A DNA stretch of 64,000 bases, taken from assembly GCA_005408345.1 (NCBI GenBank), contig SEMN01000202.1:62001-126000 (forward strand), written 5' to 3'. Of the stretch, positions 39,401-49,884 are shown in pieces. The notes beneath the pieces were generated by a model. It had not been told where the DNA came from. It was given only the letters and a program-made list of their open reading frames with translations, and did not search any database. The translations under genes and the position numbers were made by a program. Positions within the stretch are counted from its first letter, which is position 1. Each line of letters begins with the position of its first letter. Source of the DNA: Macquaria australasica. Lineage: Eukaryota > Chordata > Actinopteri > Centrarchiformes > Percichthyidae.

Positions 39401-42400
39401 TGTGACCTAATTATACTAGACAATGTGTGTGAACAGCTGCTTGATGAGGTTGAAAGGACTTGTGGTCGGTTTGAGGAGCTCAGGCCTTTCCCGCAGTTTG
39501 ACAAAAGCATCTGCATGTGGTTACGGCAGTGGATTCAGCCCTGGCTAACAAGACTTCGACAAAGACCGGCCATTGTCAACAAGGAGTCTCGTGCACTCAT
39601 GCAAGAGCAAAAGTGCAAAATTGATTGCATGCTCCCAGACACCCACACAGACACTCTGTCTCTCTCTCGTCCTTCCTGCCTCTCTCCCATTAGACTTTTT
39701 AAGGCAATCCCTGAGCAGCTGCTGGCCAGCCCATGTGACATCTGCAGTGTTGGATCAACATGAAACGTCGCTAGATGGGGCACAGAGACAGGGGCCATTT
39801 CACACCAGCCCCTTGCCTGAGTAGAGACAGGCCATGACACAAAAATTAATAGGATGTGCAGCACTTGAATGGCGCTCTATGATCAACTGTGTGCATTTGT
39901 GTGTGTGCTCAAACAAGGCTGACAATCCACAGCTGCTTTCAACATTTTCCCAGGACTGGCCGCTGCACTCGACTAGAGTTACACAAATGCAAAAGCTATA
40001 AAATGCGTGGTGAATCTATCACTCGATGGACACAAGAGACTGTGTGCACCCTCCCCCTAATTTCTCCTGCTAGTACACGCCAGCCCCCTGAGCTCCGAAC
40101 AGTGAGGGGCTGAACCAACAGAGTGTGGAGTGGGACGGCAGTTTATGCAGTTCGATCAGAGCCAGATGTGTGTGTCTGTAAGAGATCCAGGGAGAGAAAC
40201 TTGGGACATTGTGCTGCTTCGGGGTCTGGCGAGAGCAGCCCATCTTTCCAGTGTGTCTGTGTGTGTCTGTGTGTGTGTGTGTGTGTGTGTTGGGTGGGGT
40301 GGGGGATGGACTTGTGTTCTGGGATATGTTGCATCGTGCTGAGCGGAAATGTGTGGGGACGTGTGTGTGTGCTCAATATGAGGGGTAGGAAAGCAGAGAT
40401 GTTTCCCACTGCTTCACGCTGAAAAGCTTGAGGAAGAACAAAGAAAATCTGTATCAATATATGCTCTGTTGGTAACATACTCAGTAACAATGGCAATTGG
40501 TGAAGTTCCAGTTGATGTAATTCTATTGTTATTTCACCAAGGGCAAGACAAGTCAAGTAAATGACTTGACTGATAACCATCATTCATTCATTCATTATCA
40601 TCGCTGTGATAATGAATTAAGTTTTTTTGAGAAATATGCTTTTTGCCGAGAGTTAGATAAGAAGATTGATGATACCACCCTCTGTCTGTTCGCTAAACAT
40701 GAAGCTAGGTACAGTAGGCAGACTTTGTTTCCTTTGGACCATTCTTTATGCCAACGTGAATGGTACCCTGTGGAGTTTCCCGACCTCTAGTAGCGCTGTG
40801 GAGTAGTGTTTTCCTGAGTGGGTCCCTGTTTTGTTCGTCTCGCACGAGGACACACATATATGCACACAGGTGACGCGATATACCAAGGGTTTCCACTGAT
40901 CTACAGGTGGCTGTAACATGCTAAGAAATGCAGCAATACACCAACAAAGACAGGGAAGAAGAAGACTGCAAGCTACTAAACACGTTTCATGAGGAAGGAA
41001 ATGCATTCAGCACATTTGTTAGACCTCAAAAGATACGCACAGTTTGTTTTGGTGAGTAACACTCAATGTAAATATAACTTTTTTTTTTGTTTACAAGAAA
41101 ACTCCACAGGGCATCTTTAAGTTAGCCAGCTGCAGGCGGTAGCTTCATCTTTACTGTACAGATATGAGAGTGGTTTCAATCTTCTAATCTAACCCTCGAC
41201 AAGAAAGCGAGTAAGTGCATTTCCCAAAACTTTTCCTTTAAGTGTCCATCTTGTGTTCTTTCTCATCTAAGTGCAACTGATGGCAGCGATGATATCATTT
41301 TAGTGTTGTTGTGTTCGGCACTGACAAAGAAGGGAGAATTAATATTCAGGCTTGTTTTTTTTTTGTTGTGCACCTCAACTGAAGTGCACTTGTATGTTCT
41401 CGTGTGTCTATATTTAACCATGTTTCAATGTGTTCTTACCAGTGTCCGGTCGGGGGGATGAAGTATATGCAGCAGTGGACTCTGGAGTCTGGAATCCTTT
41501 TCTTCCTGTTGATGTTGATCTCCTCCTGCAGGTACGCCTCGTACTGGTCATTAATGAACTTCATGATGGGCTTCCAGCTAGACCACGGCAGGGATGAAGA
41601 ACAGGGAATGATGAGGGAGGAGTAGAAAGGGAAGAGATGGACAGATAAAAGAGAAAAGGAGGAAGCAACACAGAGGTAGAAAAGGATGAGAAGGAGTAGA
41701 TGGGTAAAAGGAGGAAGTGTGGGGGGAGGGCTCAGAGTGCGACAAACAGTGAGAGGAGGAAGATAAGGATATAGACAGAACAGGAAAAGTAAGACAACAG
41801 GAAATGTAAGGAGAAAGGGAGAGGCTTTTGGTTAGACACAATTTAAATCTTGCAGTTTATATAGTCAAAGCAATGATGGTAGAATTGTAGCGTACCAGTT
41901 CTCATTGTTGATCTGGTCTCCAAAGCCTGGTGTGTCAATGACTGTCAGCTTCATTCTCACTCCCTTCTCCTCAATGTCTGCACACAAAGAAACACACACC
42001 AAGGTCAGCCAGTGCCAGCACACTGTACTCTGTAATGCCCAAAACACCCTGTGCACTTCATAAACTACTACTGAACAAGGGTTGTAGATGTAAAAAATGC
42101 ATGATTCTGGAATTACACTGCCTATTTCTCACCTGAAATGTATTCAGAAACTGATTTGAGAGGATAATTGGTGATAAATTTGAAAACATTTTCAAAACAG
42201 CTGCCAAATTTGGTTTTGTGAGGCTTAGAAAACACTATATTCAGAGATTGTTTCAGCCATGATGACAGTAATTAAAGAGAATTAGAATTAAAGAAAAAAA
42301 GCAAGAAAAGTAGAGAGAAAGAAGGATGAAGTGCTGTGAATGTTTGGAGGGCTAGACAAGCAGTGTGTAAAACTTTGCCATGGCTGACAAATGGAAAAGT

Positions 42401-44152
42401 TTAAATACAGAAGGGAGGAGAAGAAAAACAAAGTAGCAGAGTATGAGATGGGTGTATTTTGGCTGACAGACCTACAGACACAGATGGACAGAAAACAGCC
42501 ATAAAGAATGGGCACAGAGAAGAGTCAAGGGGTTCAAGAGGGCCATACCATGACTGATGGACTTTATTTCGATTGTTTTGGGGATCTTCTCCTGGGCCAT
42601 AGCCTGCGCTGACTTACGGCTGACTTTAGACTTGAACAGCGTGTTCATCAGAGTAGACTTTCCCAGGCCGCTCTGTCCTGTAAGCAAAAACTCAGTCAGA
42701 GAGGTAGACAGTGAGAAACACACACACACCTCAAGATGAAAAAAAAAAACAGTCTACACACTGTAACACTGGTGCCATAATAAACCCAAACAAAGACATG
42801 ACAGTTTAAAACTCAGTTGTTGGGCTGAAACAGTGACAAGCTGCAGGTGTCCGTCTGCACAAACACTGTCAGCAAAGCCATCAGTATGCATGACTAGGCT
42901 ACAACCCAAACACACCATCAATAAGACAGATTGGACCTAAGGTATACTGTTTTTTTTTTTCATCAGAAATGAAACAGCCCAAGTGGAAAGAATGGATGTT
43001 AATATGAAAACTTTTATACATCCTTTAATTATATCATTTGCACACACTTTTAAAACTATATGATTACATGAATGGTTGCTGTTTTCTGGTAAGGACATGA
43101 TAATACATTGAGTCTTGAAGTTTATATTGCTGTTGGCTGACAAAATACTCTCCACCTAGGCAAAATGGACTGAGGCCGATTTTAGCGTAGAAGCCGATGA
43201 ACCAGCGAGACTCTATGGGAGTCATTAGTAACCCTCTTTGTTTATACGGATGGGAGCATCTGTGACCCCTGCACATCATGCTAACATCACCACAGGTTAA
43301 TGAAGAGGAGTTTGGAGGGGCCCACTGGGCAGTGAACATTCACAGTTCAACTTCAGGTTAAGTCAACATTGAGACCCTTACTGATTTATGAAGACACACA
43401 CTCAAACACAGTCGCATGTACAGGCAGTCAGCAGCACACTGTATTTCCCAACGTTCGCCCACTAACAACCATCACAACAGTAATGTGGTGCCAAAGCCCC
43501 ACGCTTGCTTATGTGGTGCAGATTTTGTTTAAAACTGTGATTAAATAAATCCGGTCACAAGACAAAATTATTATTAGCAAACAAAAACTGACAAAATATC
43601 TTCATAATAATGATCATGAAAAAGAAAAAGAAATCTAAAGATCATCCAAAGTGATCCATTGACTAGTAAAACATTTTTTGCAAACAAACATACTTAACCA
43701 TGTGTCTTTGTCATCAGACTGCACAGACTGCATTTTTTCCATCTTACCTGCACCCAATTCTGCCCAATAAAAAGGAAAAAGGGACTCTACCTGCTCTCAG
43801 TACATTGCTTTCACTGTTTGTCATCATGCAACTACAGCACTTAGTCATCTATATCAAATCTCTATAGAACTCCATTTGACCATAAAGATACCAACCCAAC
43901 CATCCAGTTTTAAAAAGCACCATTCCCTCCTGCACTGCTCTCATTTTAAGTGGTGGAATATAATTTCACCTGAATGCTTGTTTAGTTCTGTTTACCATTG
44001 CCTCCACAACTTTACACAACTCAATCTCAACCCTGAGGCTGCTTCGTAAGCAAGCTTTTTTATTTGAGGATGAAACACAGACCAACTGGCGCGACATCAT
44101 CCAGAGGAGACATACAGCAGGGAGGTAGTGCGGGTTTTATGGTGGCCTGTCT

Positions 44153-44201
<49 letters not shown>

Positions 44202-45098
44202 TAGCTCCTGTTTTAAAGGTGTCTGATCACAGTGATGAGGGCTCAGTGAGAAAGAGAGTCCTACTGTGTGTGGCTGCTTATTAAAATAAGTTTGAGGCTT
44301 CCATTTTCTGTCAAAACTTGATTAGAGAGAAAACCTGAATAACAGGACACATGTTATAACAGCTGACTGAAGATGTTTTGAGTTAAACACATATTTAAGT
44401 GCAATGGCAACAGGTTGACACTACATGTAAAATGGACTTTAGAGTCTGCACTTGATGACAAGGCTCAGAGAATGAGAGAAATAATTCATCTTCACGATTA
44501 AAACTCCACCTTTTCAGTGAACAGTATGTTATTATACATACTGTATAATGTCAGTTTTGAGTACAATCCCTGTAACAGGCAGACATGTCCATGAACAACC
44601 ATCCATTAGCAAGAATCCCTACATTTAAGTTATATTTTATTAGTCCCCATGGAGAAATTAATCCTCTCTATTTGAGCAATCCTATCGTAAATATTCGGGG
44701 GCAGTAGCCACCCACAGTGCAGCACCCAGCTCTGAGAGCAATGGCAAGACTATTACTAATGCCTAACATGCATGTAAGTGTGAGACGGGTAAGCACCCAA
44801 AGATTCAAAAGCAAAACTTTCTTGCTGTGAGGCAACTGTGCTGTCTGACACACTCATGCTAGCTTAAACTAAATCTGGATAATATAACTGAAACTTTAGC
44901 TAGTGTACATACGCGCCACTTACCCACAACCATAATGTTGAGTTCAAAACCCTGTTTCATGGCCTTCCTCCTCATCTGTTCCAGAATGGCGTCAATGCCC
45001 ACGTAACTGAAGTCCACCCCGGGGCCACCGGCCTTCTCCCCGTACAGGCCACCCACTGCTGGGGACACCATGGCATCCGGCACCACCGCCTCAGACAT
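36329..45098 (-). CDS. sept9: Septin-9, short isoform (9 coding exons)
   Basis: A GTP-binding cytoskeletal protein that polymerises with other septins into hetero-oligomeric filaments at membranes, the cleavage furrow and microtubules. Coding segments on the minus strand are 45098-44924, 42677-42549, 41977-41896, 41577-41440, 39202-39085, 38310-38215, 38030-37934, 36910-36859 and 36470-36329. They sum to 1029 nt, giving 342 residues plus a TAG stop, and all junctions are GT/AG with matching phase. Visible motifs: basic alpha-0 segment RRKAMKQGF (about 43-51), P-loop GQSGLGKS (59-66), DTPG (116-119), AKAD (198-201) and the septin unique element around GRKTKWG (269-275). The C-terminus ends soon after the RVRRLNE segment with no coiled coil, as expected for the SEPT3/9/12 group. 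EEKGVRMKLTVIDTPGFGD and the C-terminal ANG...EM pattern favour septin-9 over septin-3 or -12. Fish have two septin-9 paralogues and I cannot tell which this is. Confidence 0.96.
36859..36910 (-). CDS. sept9: septin-9 exon H
   Basis: A 52-nt exon with acceptor ...TCTCCTTTAG and donor GTGAGG. It encodes (V)ENIAHCEFAYLRDLLI(R), with both end codons split. Confidence 0.93.
37934..38030 (-). CDS. sept9: septin-9 exon G: septin unique element
   Basis: A 97-nt exon with acceptor ...CTGTGAGCAG and donor GTATAA. It encodes EMIPFAVVGSDQEYQVNG then RRLLGRKTKWGTIE, the septin unique element that takes part in filament interfaces. Confidence 0.95.
38215..38310 (-). CDS. sept9: septin-9 exon F
   Basis: A 96-nt phase-0 exon with acceptor ...CTCTCACCAG and donor GTGAGG. 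It encodes IREELRANGIDVYPQKEFDE and then DAEDRMINEKIR. VYPQKEFDED is strongly conserved in the septin-3/9 group. Confidence 0.95.
39085..39202 (-). CDS. sept9: septin-9 exon E: AKAD guanine-specificity motif
   Basis: A 118-nt exon with acceptor ...CCTTCTCAG and donor GTAACA. It encodes LRPLDVEFMRRLSKVVNIVP then VIAKADTLTLEERDFFKKK. AKAD is the G4 guanine-recognition motif. Confidence 0.95.
40610..41245. mobile_element. Same family, copy 4, split by a second element
   Basis: The left fragment is 40610-40708 (GAGAAATATGCTTTTTGCCG, GAGTTAGATAAGAAGATTGA). The right fragment is 41115-41245 (TAGCTTCATCTTTACTGTAC ... ATTTCCCAAAACTTTTCC). It lies in the 2237-nt septin-9 intron. Confidence 0.65.
40766..41111. 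mobile_element. 346-bp MITE nested inside copy 4
   Basis: 13-bp terminal inverted repeats: CCCTGTGGAGTTT (40766-40778) and AAACTCCACAGGG (41099-41111). No coding capacity. Target-site duplication is not clear. Confidence 0.7.
41440..41577 (-). CDS. sept9: septin-9 exon D
   Basis: A 138-nt exon with acceptor ...CGTGGTCTAG and donor GTAAGA. It encodes WKPIMKFINDQYEAYLQEEI and on to RKKRIPDSRVHCC...PPTGH. The codon split at its end reads Cys (GHC-LRPLD), where human septin-9 has Ser. Confidence 0.94.
41896..41977 (-). CDS. sept9: septin-9 exon C: switch II (DTPGFGD)
   Basis: An 82-nt exon with acceptor ...TTGTGTGCAG and donor GTACGC. It encodes DIEEKGVRMKLTVIDTPG then FGDQINNEN. The final Cys codon is split across the next intron. 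Confidence 0.95.
42549..42677 (-). CDS. sept9: septin-9 exon B: P-loop
   Basis: A 129-nt exon with acceptor ...TTGCTTACAG and donor GTATGG. It encodes QSGLGKSTLMNTLFKSKVS and onward to IEIKSISH, that is, the nucleotide-binding P-loop and the following switch I region. Confidence 0.95.
44156..44198. repeat. sept9: (TG)n microsatellite in septin-9 intron
   Basis: 43 bp of pure TG. Confidence 0.97.
44633..44855. repeat. Degenerate dispersed repeat in septin-9 intron
   Basis: The order TTTATTAGTCCCCATGGAGA, GGGGCAGTAGCCACCCACAG, GTGCAGCACCCAGC and CTTGCTGTGAGGCAACTGTG matches a common fish retroelement tail pattern in decayed form. Confidence 0.55.
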
Positions 45099-45133
45099 GG
45101 CACTGCTGCTGTAGCTGGGAATCACCTCCGGCC
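44924..45133 (-). CDS. sept9: septin-9 exon A: short-isoform start and alpha-0 helix
   Basis: The acceptor is a pyrimidine tract ending ...TCAATTCAG at 45134 and the donor is GTAAGT at 44923. The exon begins in the middle of a codon (two bases) and is open upstream of the ATG at 45098-45096, encoding PEVIPSYSSSA before MSEAVV. It can therefore serve both as an internal exon of longer isoforms and as the start of the short one. It ends in the first base of P-loop Gly59. The human short isoforms also start at this exon position. Confidence 0.95.
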
Positions 45134-45384
45134 CTGAATTGACAGAGAAAGAGAAAGAGAGAGAAGGTAAGAGAAATTGGATGACATGTGATATGCAAGG
45201 ATTAAGAATATGAAGGGAATGGGGGTGGAGAGAAGTGTCATATAAATGTCTGATTAGCAGCGTGAGAATATGAAAAACAGGTAATGTAAGAAAGGTGCGT
45301 AGTGGAGCATGGTATTGGAAAACATCCACACTATGAGAAGAGAGTAAGGAACAACTTACTGTACTAAACTGTCACAAAAACTTA

Positions 45385-45980
45385 AAGCAATAGTACCACA
45401 TATGAAGCTACAGCCAACAGTCGATTAGCTTAGCTTAGCATAAAGACTGGAAATGGAGGGAAACAGTTAGCCTGGCTCTGGCCAAGTGAAAAGAAAATCT
45501 GTCTACCAGCACCTCTAAAGCTCACTAACAACCTGGCTATATCTCATTTGTTCAATAATTTGTGTAATCATTCGCAGTTTTACGGGGGGGTTACGTGCCA
45601 GACTATTTCTTGGCTCCAAGCAGATGCTAGGCATCCAGAAGAGACTACAGGTCATCACCAGTCCCAGCCAGGAAATAGCCCGGTACATAACCCCCTGCAA
45701 AACTGCAAATTGACGCTTTTAGACTTCAGTTTTTGTATGGATTAAAAAAATAAGATATAATGTGTTAATTAGTGAGGGGCTGTTAGGTGGATTTTGTTAC
45801 CTTTAGACAGAGCCAGACTAGCCGTTTCCCCCTGTTTCCAGTCTTAATGCTAAGCTAAGCTAACCTGCTGCTGGTTGTAGCCTTATACTTTAACAGACAG
45901 ATTTAAGAGTGGTATCAGTAAAGTCGCAGTAAGTTACTGAATAACCGTATTTCCCAAAATGTTAAACTATTCCTTTAATT
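45385..45980. mobile_element. Same long-inverted-repeat family, copy 5
   Basis: Contains AGCTTAGCTTAGCATAAAGA and CTGGAAATGGAGGGAAACAG at the left. The right end has CCTGTTTCCAGTCTTAATGC, TAAGCTAAGCTAACCTGCTG and CCCAAAATGTTAAACTATTC. It lies just upstream of the first septin-9 coding exon. Confidence 0.7.
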
Positions 45981-46155
45981 ATCAGCCACTTCTTGATCCA
46001 TGAAAATCACAATAGACATAAAAACAAAACAAAAAACGTGGTGAACTGTTAGCTCATCAGTACTTTGGACAGATTGGAAACAAAGGTGCTGATAAATCTG
46101 TTTAGCTGTTTTAGCTTGCTTTCTAATCAAACAACACACACACACACACATCCCC

Positions 46156-46190
46156 TGGCATGAGACCAGGGGATGGCTGGTCTCATGCCA
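46156..46190. repeat. 14-bp perfect hairpin, 7-nt loop
   Basis: TGGCATGAGACCAG (46156-46169), a 7-nt loop, then CTGGTCTCATGCCA (46177-46190), next to a short (CA)n tract. Confidence 0.9.
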
Positions 46191-46642
46191 ACACAGACTT
46201 TTGACTCAACAGAAAACTATAAGAAAATATACTCTGTAGTATTAAAGTACTTTGCACTTGGCAGGAGGTTATCCCGGCAGTTTGTTTTGCTAATGATTAG
46301 CTTAATGTCCTTCCATGGAATGCCTATGGATGCGTGTCCAATCATAAAACAAATATTCAACATTTAATATGTTCACTAAGGTCTGTGAACAGTCACTAAT
46401 ATGCATGCAGAAAGTGGCTGTAGCTCTGCTTAACAATGTGTAAAGTCAGCAGAGGTGAAGAATTTACAGCGTATATGTTTGTGTCTGTATGTACAGTAGA
46501 TCATGTAGCTGCTACCCCTCACGAGGCCTCCCTTTCCCTCGCTCTCCACACTGCAGTGTTACTGTCCTGTTACTGTGAGAGTGGAAACGAGAGAGACTGC
46601 TGAGGCTGAAACCTGATCCACTCATCCAGCTAGCCTGTGTCT

Positions 46643-46644
<2 letters not shown>

Positions 46645-46686
<42 letters not shown>
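46645..46686. repeat. (AC)n microsatellite
   Basis: Pure AC tract; a second tract lies at 46763-46795. Confidence 0.97.
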
Positions 46687-46694
<8 letters not shown>

Positions 46695-46762
46695 GCTAAA
46701 GTTTCATACTCGTACACACTCTGACCTGCAGGCACACACATGTACAAGCACATGAAAATATG

Positions 46763-46796
<34 letters not shown>

Positions 46797-47114
46797 ATGC
46801 CAAGAATTAAACAGCTATTGGATTCCAGCTCGGGCACAAATTTAACTCTGCAACACTTGGCCTGTCACAAGGAGAAGAAGTCCAGACAACTAGCCAGTTC
46901 ACTCGTATCACTCAGGGAATTAAATCAACAGGGAGTGACACCACACACTTCAAACTGGCACTGCACTGATTAATGGAAGAAATTCAGTGAAGAATAACAC
47001 TGCTGTGGAAACTCAACACAAGTTCATATTCAACATCGAGTCTTACTTTTATAATGTGCTCCATTGTGTGTATGTGTGTGCGCGCGAGAGTGTGCATGTG
47101 TCATAGAGACCCAC

Positions 47115-47157
47115 CTATGGAAGCAGCTCTCCTGGCCTCCTTCACCACTTCCCTATC
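47115..47157 (-). other. Candidate upstream septin-9 exon (43 nt)
   Basis: On the minus strand, GATAGGG...TCCATAG is followed by the good donor GTGGGT and preceded by AACAG. It reads DREVVKEARRAASI plus one base. That one extra base fits the two-base overhang at the start of the septin-9 exon at 45133, giving a Gly codon and an uninterrupted frame into PEVIPSYSSSAM. The acceptor side is weak: the bases upstream on this strand are purine-rich, so it may instead be the 3' part of a first exon. No ATG lies in frame within it. Confidence 0.35.
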
Positions 47158-47184
47158 CTGTTCCAGCAGTCAGTCAGCAACTTA

Positions 47185-47590
47185 CTGCGACTTTACTGCC
47201 CTCCACCTCTCCTCTGCACCTCCCACATTCCCTTTACCTCTACTCGTGTCTTTTTCTCTCAACCTCACCCTTTCCTCTCTCCACACACTGATTCTGTCTT
47301 ATCTCTCTTGTCATCAGTTTCCCCTCTCCAGTCCATCTCTTAGTTTTTCTATTGTGTCTCCTGCTCGACTCCCCTATATTTTTTGCTCAGACATTACTCA
47401 TTCACCTTCTTCCTCCCTCCCACTGGCTTTTATCTTGAACATTACATTAGTTCTCCCTTTTCTAAACTCTCCTGAATTCACCTCTTCTGATTACCTTTCT
47501 CTCCACCACACACAACCTTTGTTTCTTTTTATCATCCGCTTGCCACTGTTTACATCAGTCCTTCTCCCTCTCTCTGCTCCACCACTGCTT
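47185..47590. other. Long pyrimidine-rich tract
   Basis: About 400 bp of the plus strand is strongly C/T-biased (CTCCACCTCTCCTCTGCACC and onward). It produces a spurious 180-codon frame. It lies immediately upstream, on the minus strand, of the candidate septin-9 exon at 47115-47157. Confidence 0.8.
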
Positions 47591-47821
47591 CTTTGACAGC
47601 TAAGTGCTGTAAACAGAGATGTTGGCCAGAGGCTAGCACACCTTGACAGGCAAGGCTGCGACAACTGAGCCTCACCTGAGGCAGGATAGCAGCAAAGCAT
47701 CAAAGGGAATGGTCATAAAATGAAAGGGGTTAAGAGACACTTGAGATAAAGTATCAGCCTCAATTTACTCAAATATCATGCAACAGCACACACTGAATGG
47801 TCAAAATATCAGATACATCTT

Positions 47822-48108
47822 TTTAGAGCTGAAACAATGAATTCATTAATGGATTAGTCGATTGACAGAACATTTATCTGCAGCTATTTTGATAATCCAT
47901 TTATTGTATATTTTTTCCACGAAAAACTCCAAACATTCACTGAGTCCAGCTTCTCAATTGTGAGCATTTGCTGCATTTCTTTTTGGTAGTGAACTGAACA
48001 CAGTTGAAGACGTCACCCTGGGCTTTGGGAAATTGTGATGAACATTGCTCGCTATTTTTCTGACATTTTACATACAAAGATAATAAAAATAATCGTTTGT
48101 TGCAGGCT
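47822..48108. mobile_element. Degenerate 'AGGGCTGCAACAA' MITE
   Basis: The left end GAGCTGAAACAATGAATTC is complementary to the right end AATAATCGTTTGTTGCAGGC. The interior has GATTAGTCGATTGACAG and TGGGCTTTGGGAAATTGTGA, which fits a common fish non-autonomous element. Confidence 0.6.
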
Positions 48109-49829
48109 AACATATTTTTTTATGCCTAGACGCAGCCCCAGCTCAATCCATATTTCCACAGTCTCAAAACTTAAAAACCCCTCTCCAATTCTGTATCCAC
48201 ACCTCTTGTGTTGTGGTCAAGTGGGTTTAAAATGTATTTTTACCTTGTTTCACCTAATCAGTCATAAAATACACAATGAAGTGTGACCCTGAGAGTTTTT
48301 TTGTCATGAAGTTTAAGTGGCTCTGTGATCTGGCCCCTAATCTCTAGTCAGTATTTCAGCTTTTGAAAGCTTTATGTGTACAAACCAATACAGTACCTGT
48401 ATTCGACACGAGGTCTTGTCCTGAAATAAGTGCCTAATTTCCTTCTTTGAGTACAGAGTACTGAGAACAATGCTACCCACATCTATTGTATTAACAAGCT
48501 GTCTTTTCTGTTTAACAAATAGTCAACACACACCAATCTCCTAGTGAGGCTGGAAATATACTAAAGCCACCGAAAGACAGAGTGAATGGGAGAGAGACAG
48601 AAAGAGTAGTAGAGCTGTCAATCTGTCTATGTATCCTGCATCTTAACTAGCTGGTTTCCCAGATAGAAGCAGCAAGACTCTTCAGAGCATCATTAACCGT
48701 CCTTCATGAATGCACACTGCCCCTTGTGCCCAAGTGAAAGTAGAGTCAAACACGGTAAACGACTTGGCAAACATACAACACACACAAAAGGAACACAAAG
48801 TCATTTACTGCGGGAAACCCAGCTCCACCCAACAATGAAAATAAATCACTTTCATTACAGGTAGTAAACAGCTTCAGTCCTGTGTCATCAATTTCAGTAA
48901 AGTACAAATCCCACAATGTAGCGATGTTGATATAAGAATGTCAAGCTGCAAGTGAAGCATACTGTGTAAATTCTGTAGTTTTGAGAGTGAATGAAACCAG
49001 ACTGGTGAAGGACTGCGGAGTAGCTTATTGTCAAACATCTGGATAAACTGACCATTTATCAGACAGAGGTATTCATATATTCAGCTCTTCCACGATGTCC
49101 TGCCAAAGTGTTGCAGACCTGTAATGGTTCTTAGCCAGTAAACACAGGTGTCAGGAGACAGCCAGTTGGAGCATGACCCTATAAATGTTAAAAGACATTT
49201 GACCTCCTCCATGAGAAATGTCTGGACCTGGTGGCTTACCAGCTGGTGGACATAACCCCAACCCTAAGAGACACTGAAAAACTACAGGTTCATGCCAGGT
49301 CAAATAGGGATGAGAACACACCACATACTGTAGGAACATCAGGTATCTGAATATGTTTGGTGGACGTTCTCACTTTTAGCCACAGGGAAACTGATGTGGC
49401 TCCAATTTTTCAAAACAATTATGTTGAGCTGTTAATCAAATATTGTGCTAAAATGTCTGCAGTGTATGAGATGACTGTCGGGTGAGTCCTTCAGACTGTT
49501 GACCTACACAAACAAACACGTGCTAGTTCAGCGACATGGTTGCTAACAACACTGACCTTAAATGTTCCAAAGTGTCGATGCATGTTCACTTCACCAAAGT
49601 CAACAAAACAACTGCGAAATGTTTTCCCTCGCAGCAAAAGGAAATATGAGTCAGGACTCGGTTAATGAATGTCACAGAGCAGTGACTAAATGGTGAAAGC
49701 ACTACACCCTGTGAGCACAGTAGAATCTCTGTGGTTTAGGTATGATACTGAGTGATGATACTGACAATTACTTTATCACTGTGGGCCCAATAAAATGACA
49801 GCACTTATTAATTAGGTTTTATGGCCCTA

Positions 49830-49884
49830 AAAAAATAAATAAATAAATAAATAAATATATATTATATATATATATTTTTTTTTT
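49830..49884. repeat. (AAAT)n, (TA)n and poly-T composite
   Basis: Six or so AAAT units run into alternating TA and then T10. Confidence 0.93.

Larger units (their letters stand above)
36471..44923 (-). other. sept9: septin-9 introns and their repeat load
   Basis: The eight introns measure 388, 1023, 184, 774, 2237, 318, 571 and 2246 nt, reading leftmost first. The 2237-nt intron (39203-41439) contains a disrupted inverted-repeat element with a second element inside it, annotated separately. The 2246-nt intron (42678-44923) contains a (GT)n tract, a degenerate dispersed repeat near its 5' end and a possible 12-nt micro-exon at 43748-43759. The 37.1-37.5 kb intron segment shows only low-complexity CA/GT sequence. 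Confidence 0.9.

Noticed and set aside
47054..47596. 180-codon plus-strand open frame
   Set aside because: Lies in a pyrimidine-rich tract (Ser/Leu/Pro/Phe-rich translation) and has no protein-like pattern.
49244..49270. 24-nt micro-exon-like segment upstream of septin-9
   Set aside because: Very short, no phase or sequence link to septin-9; such sites arise by chance.
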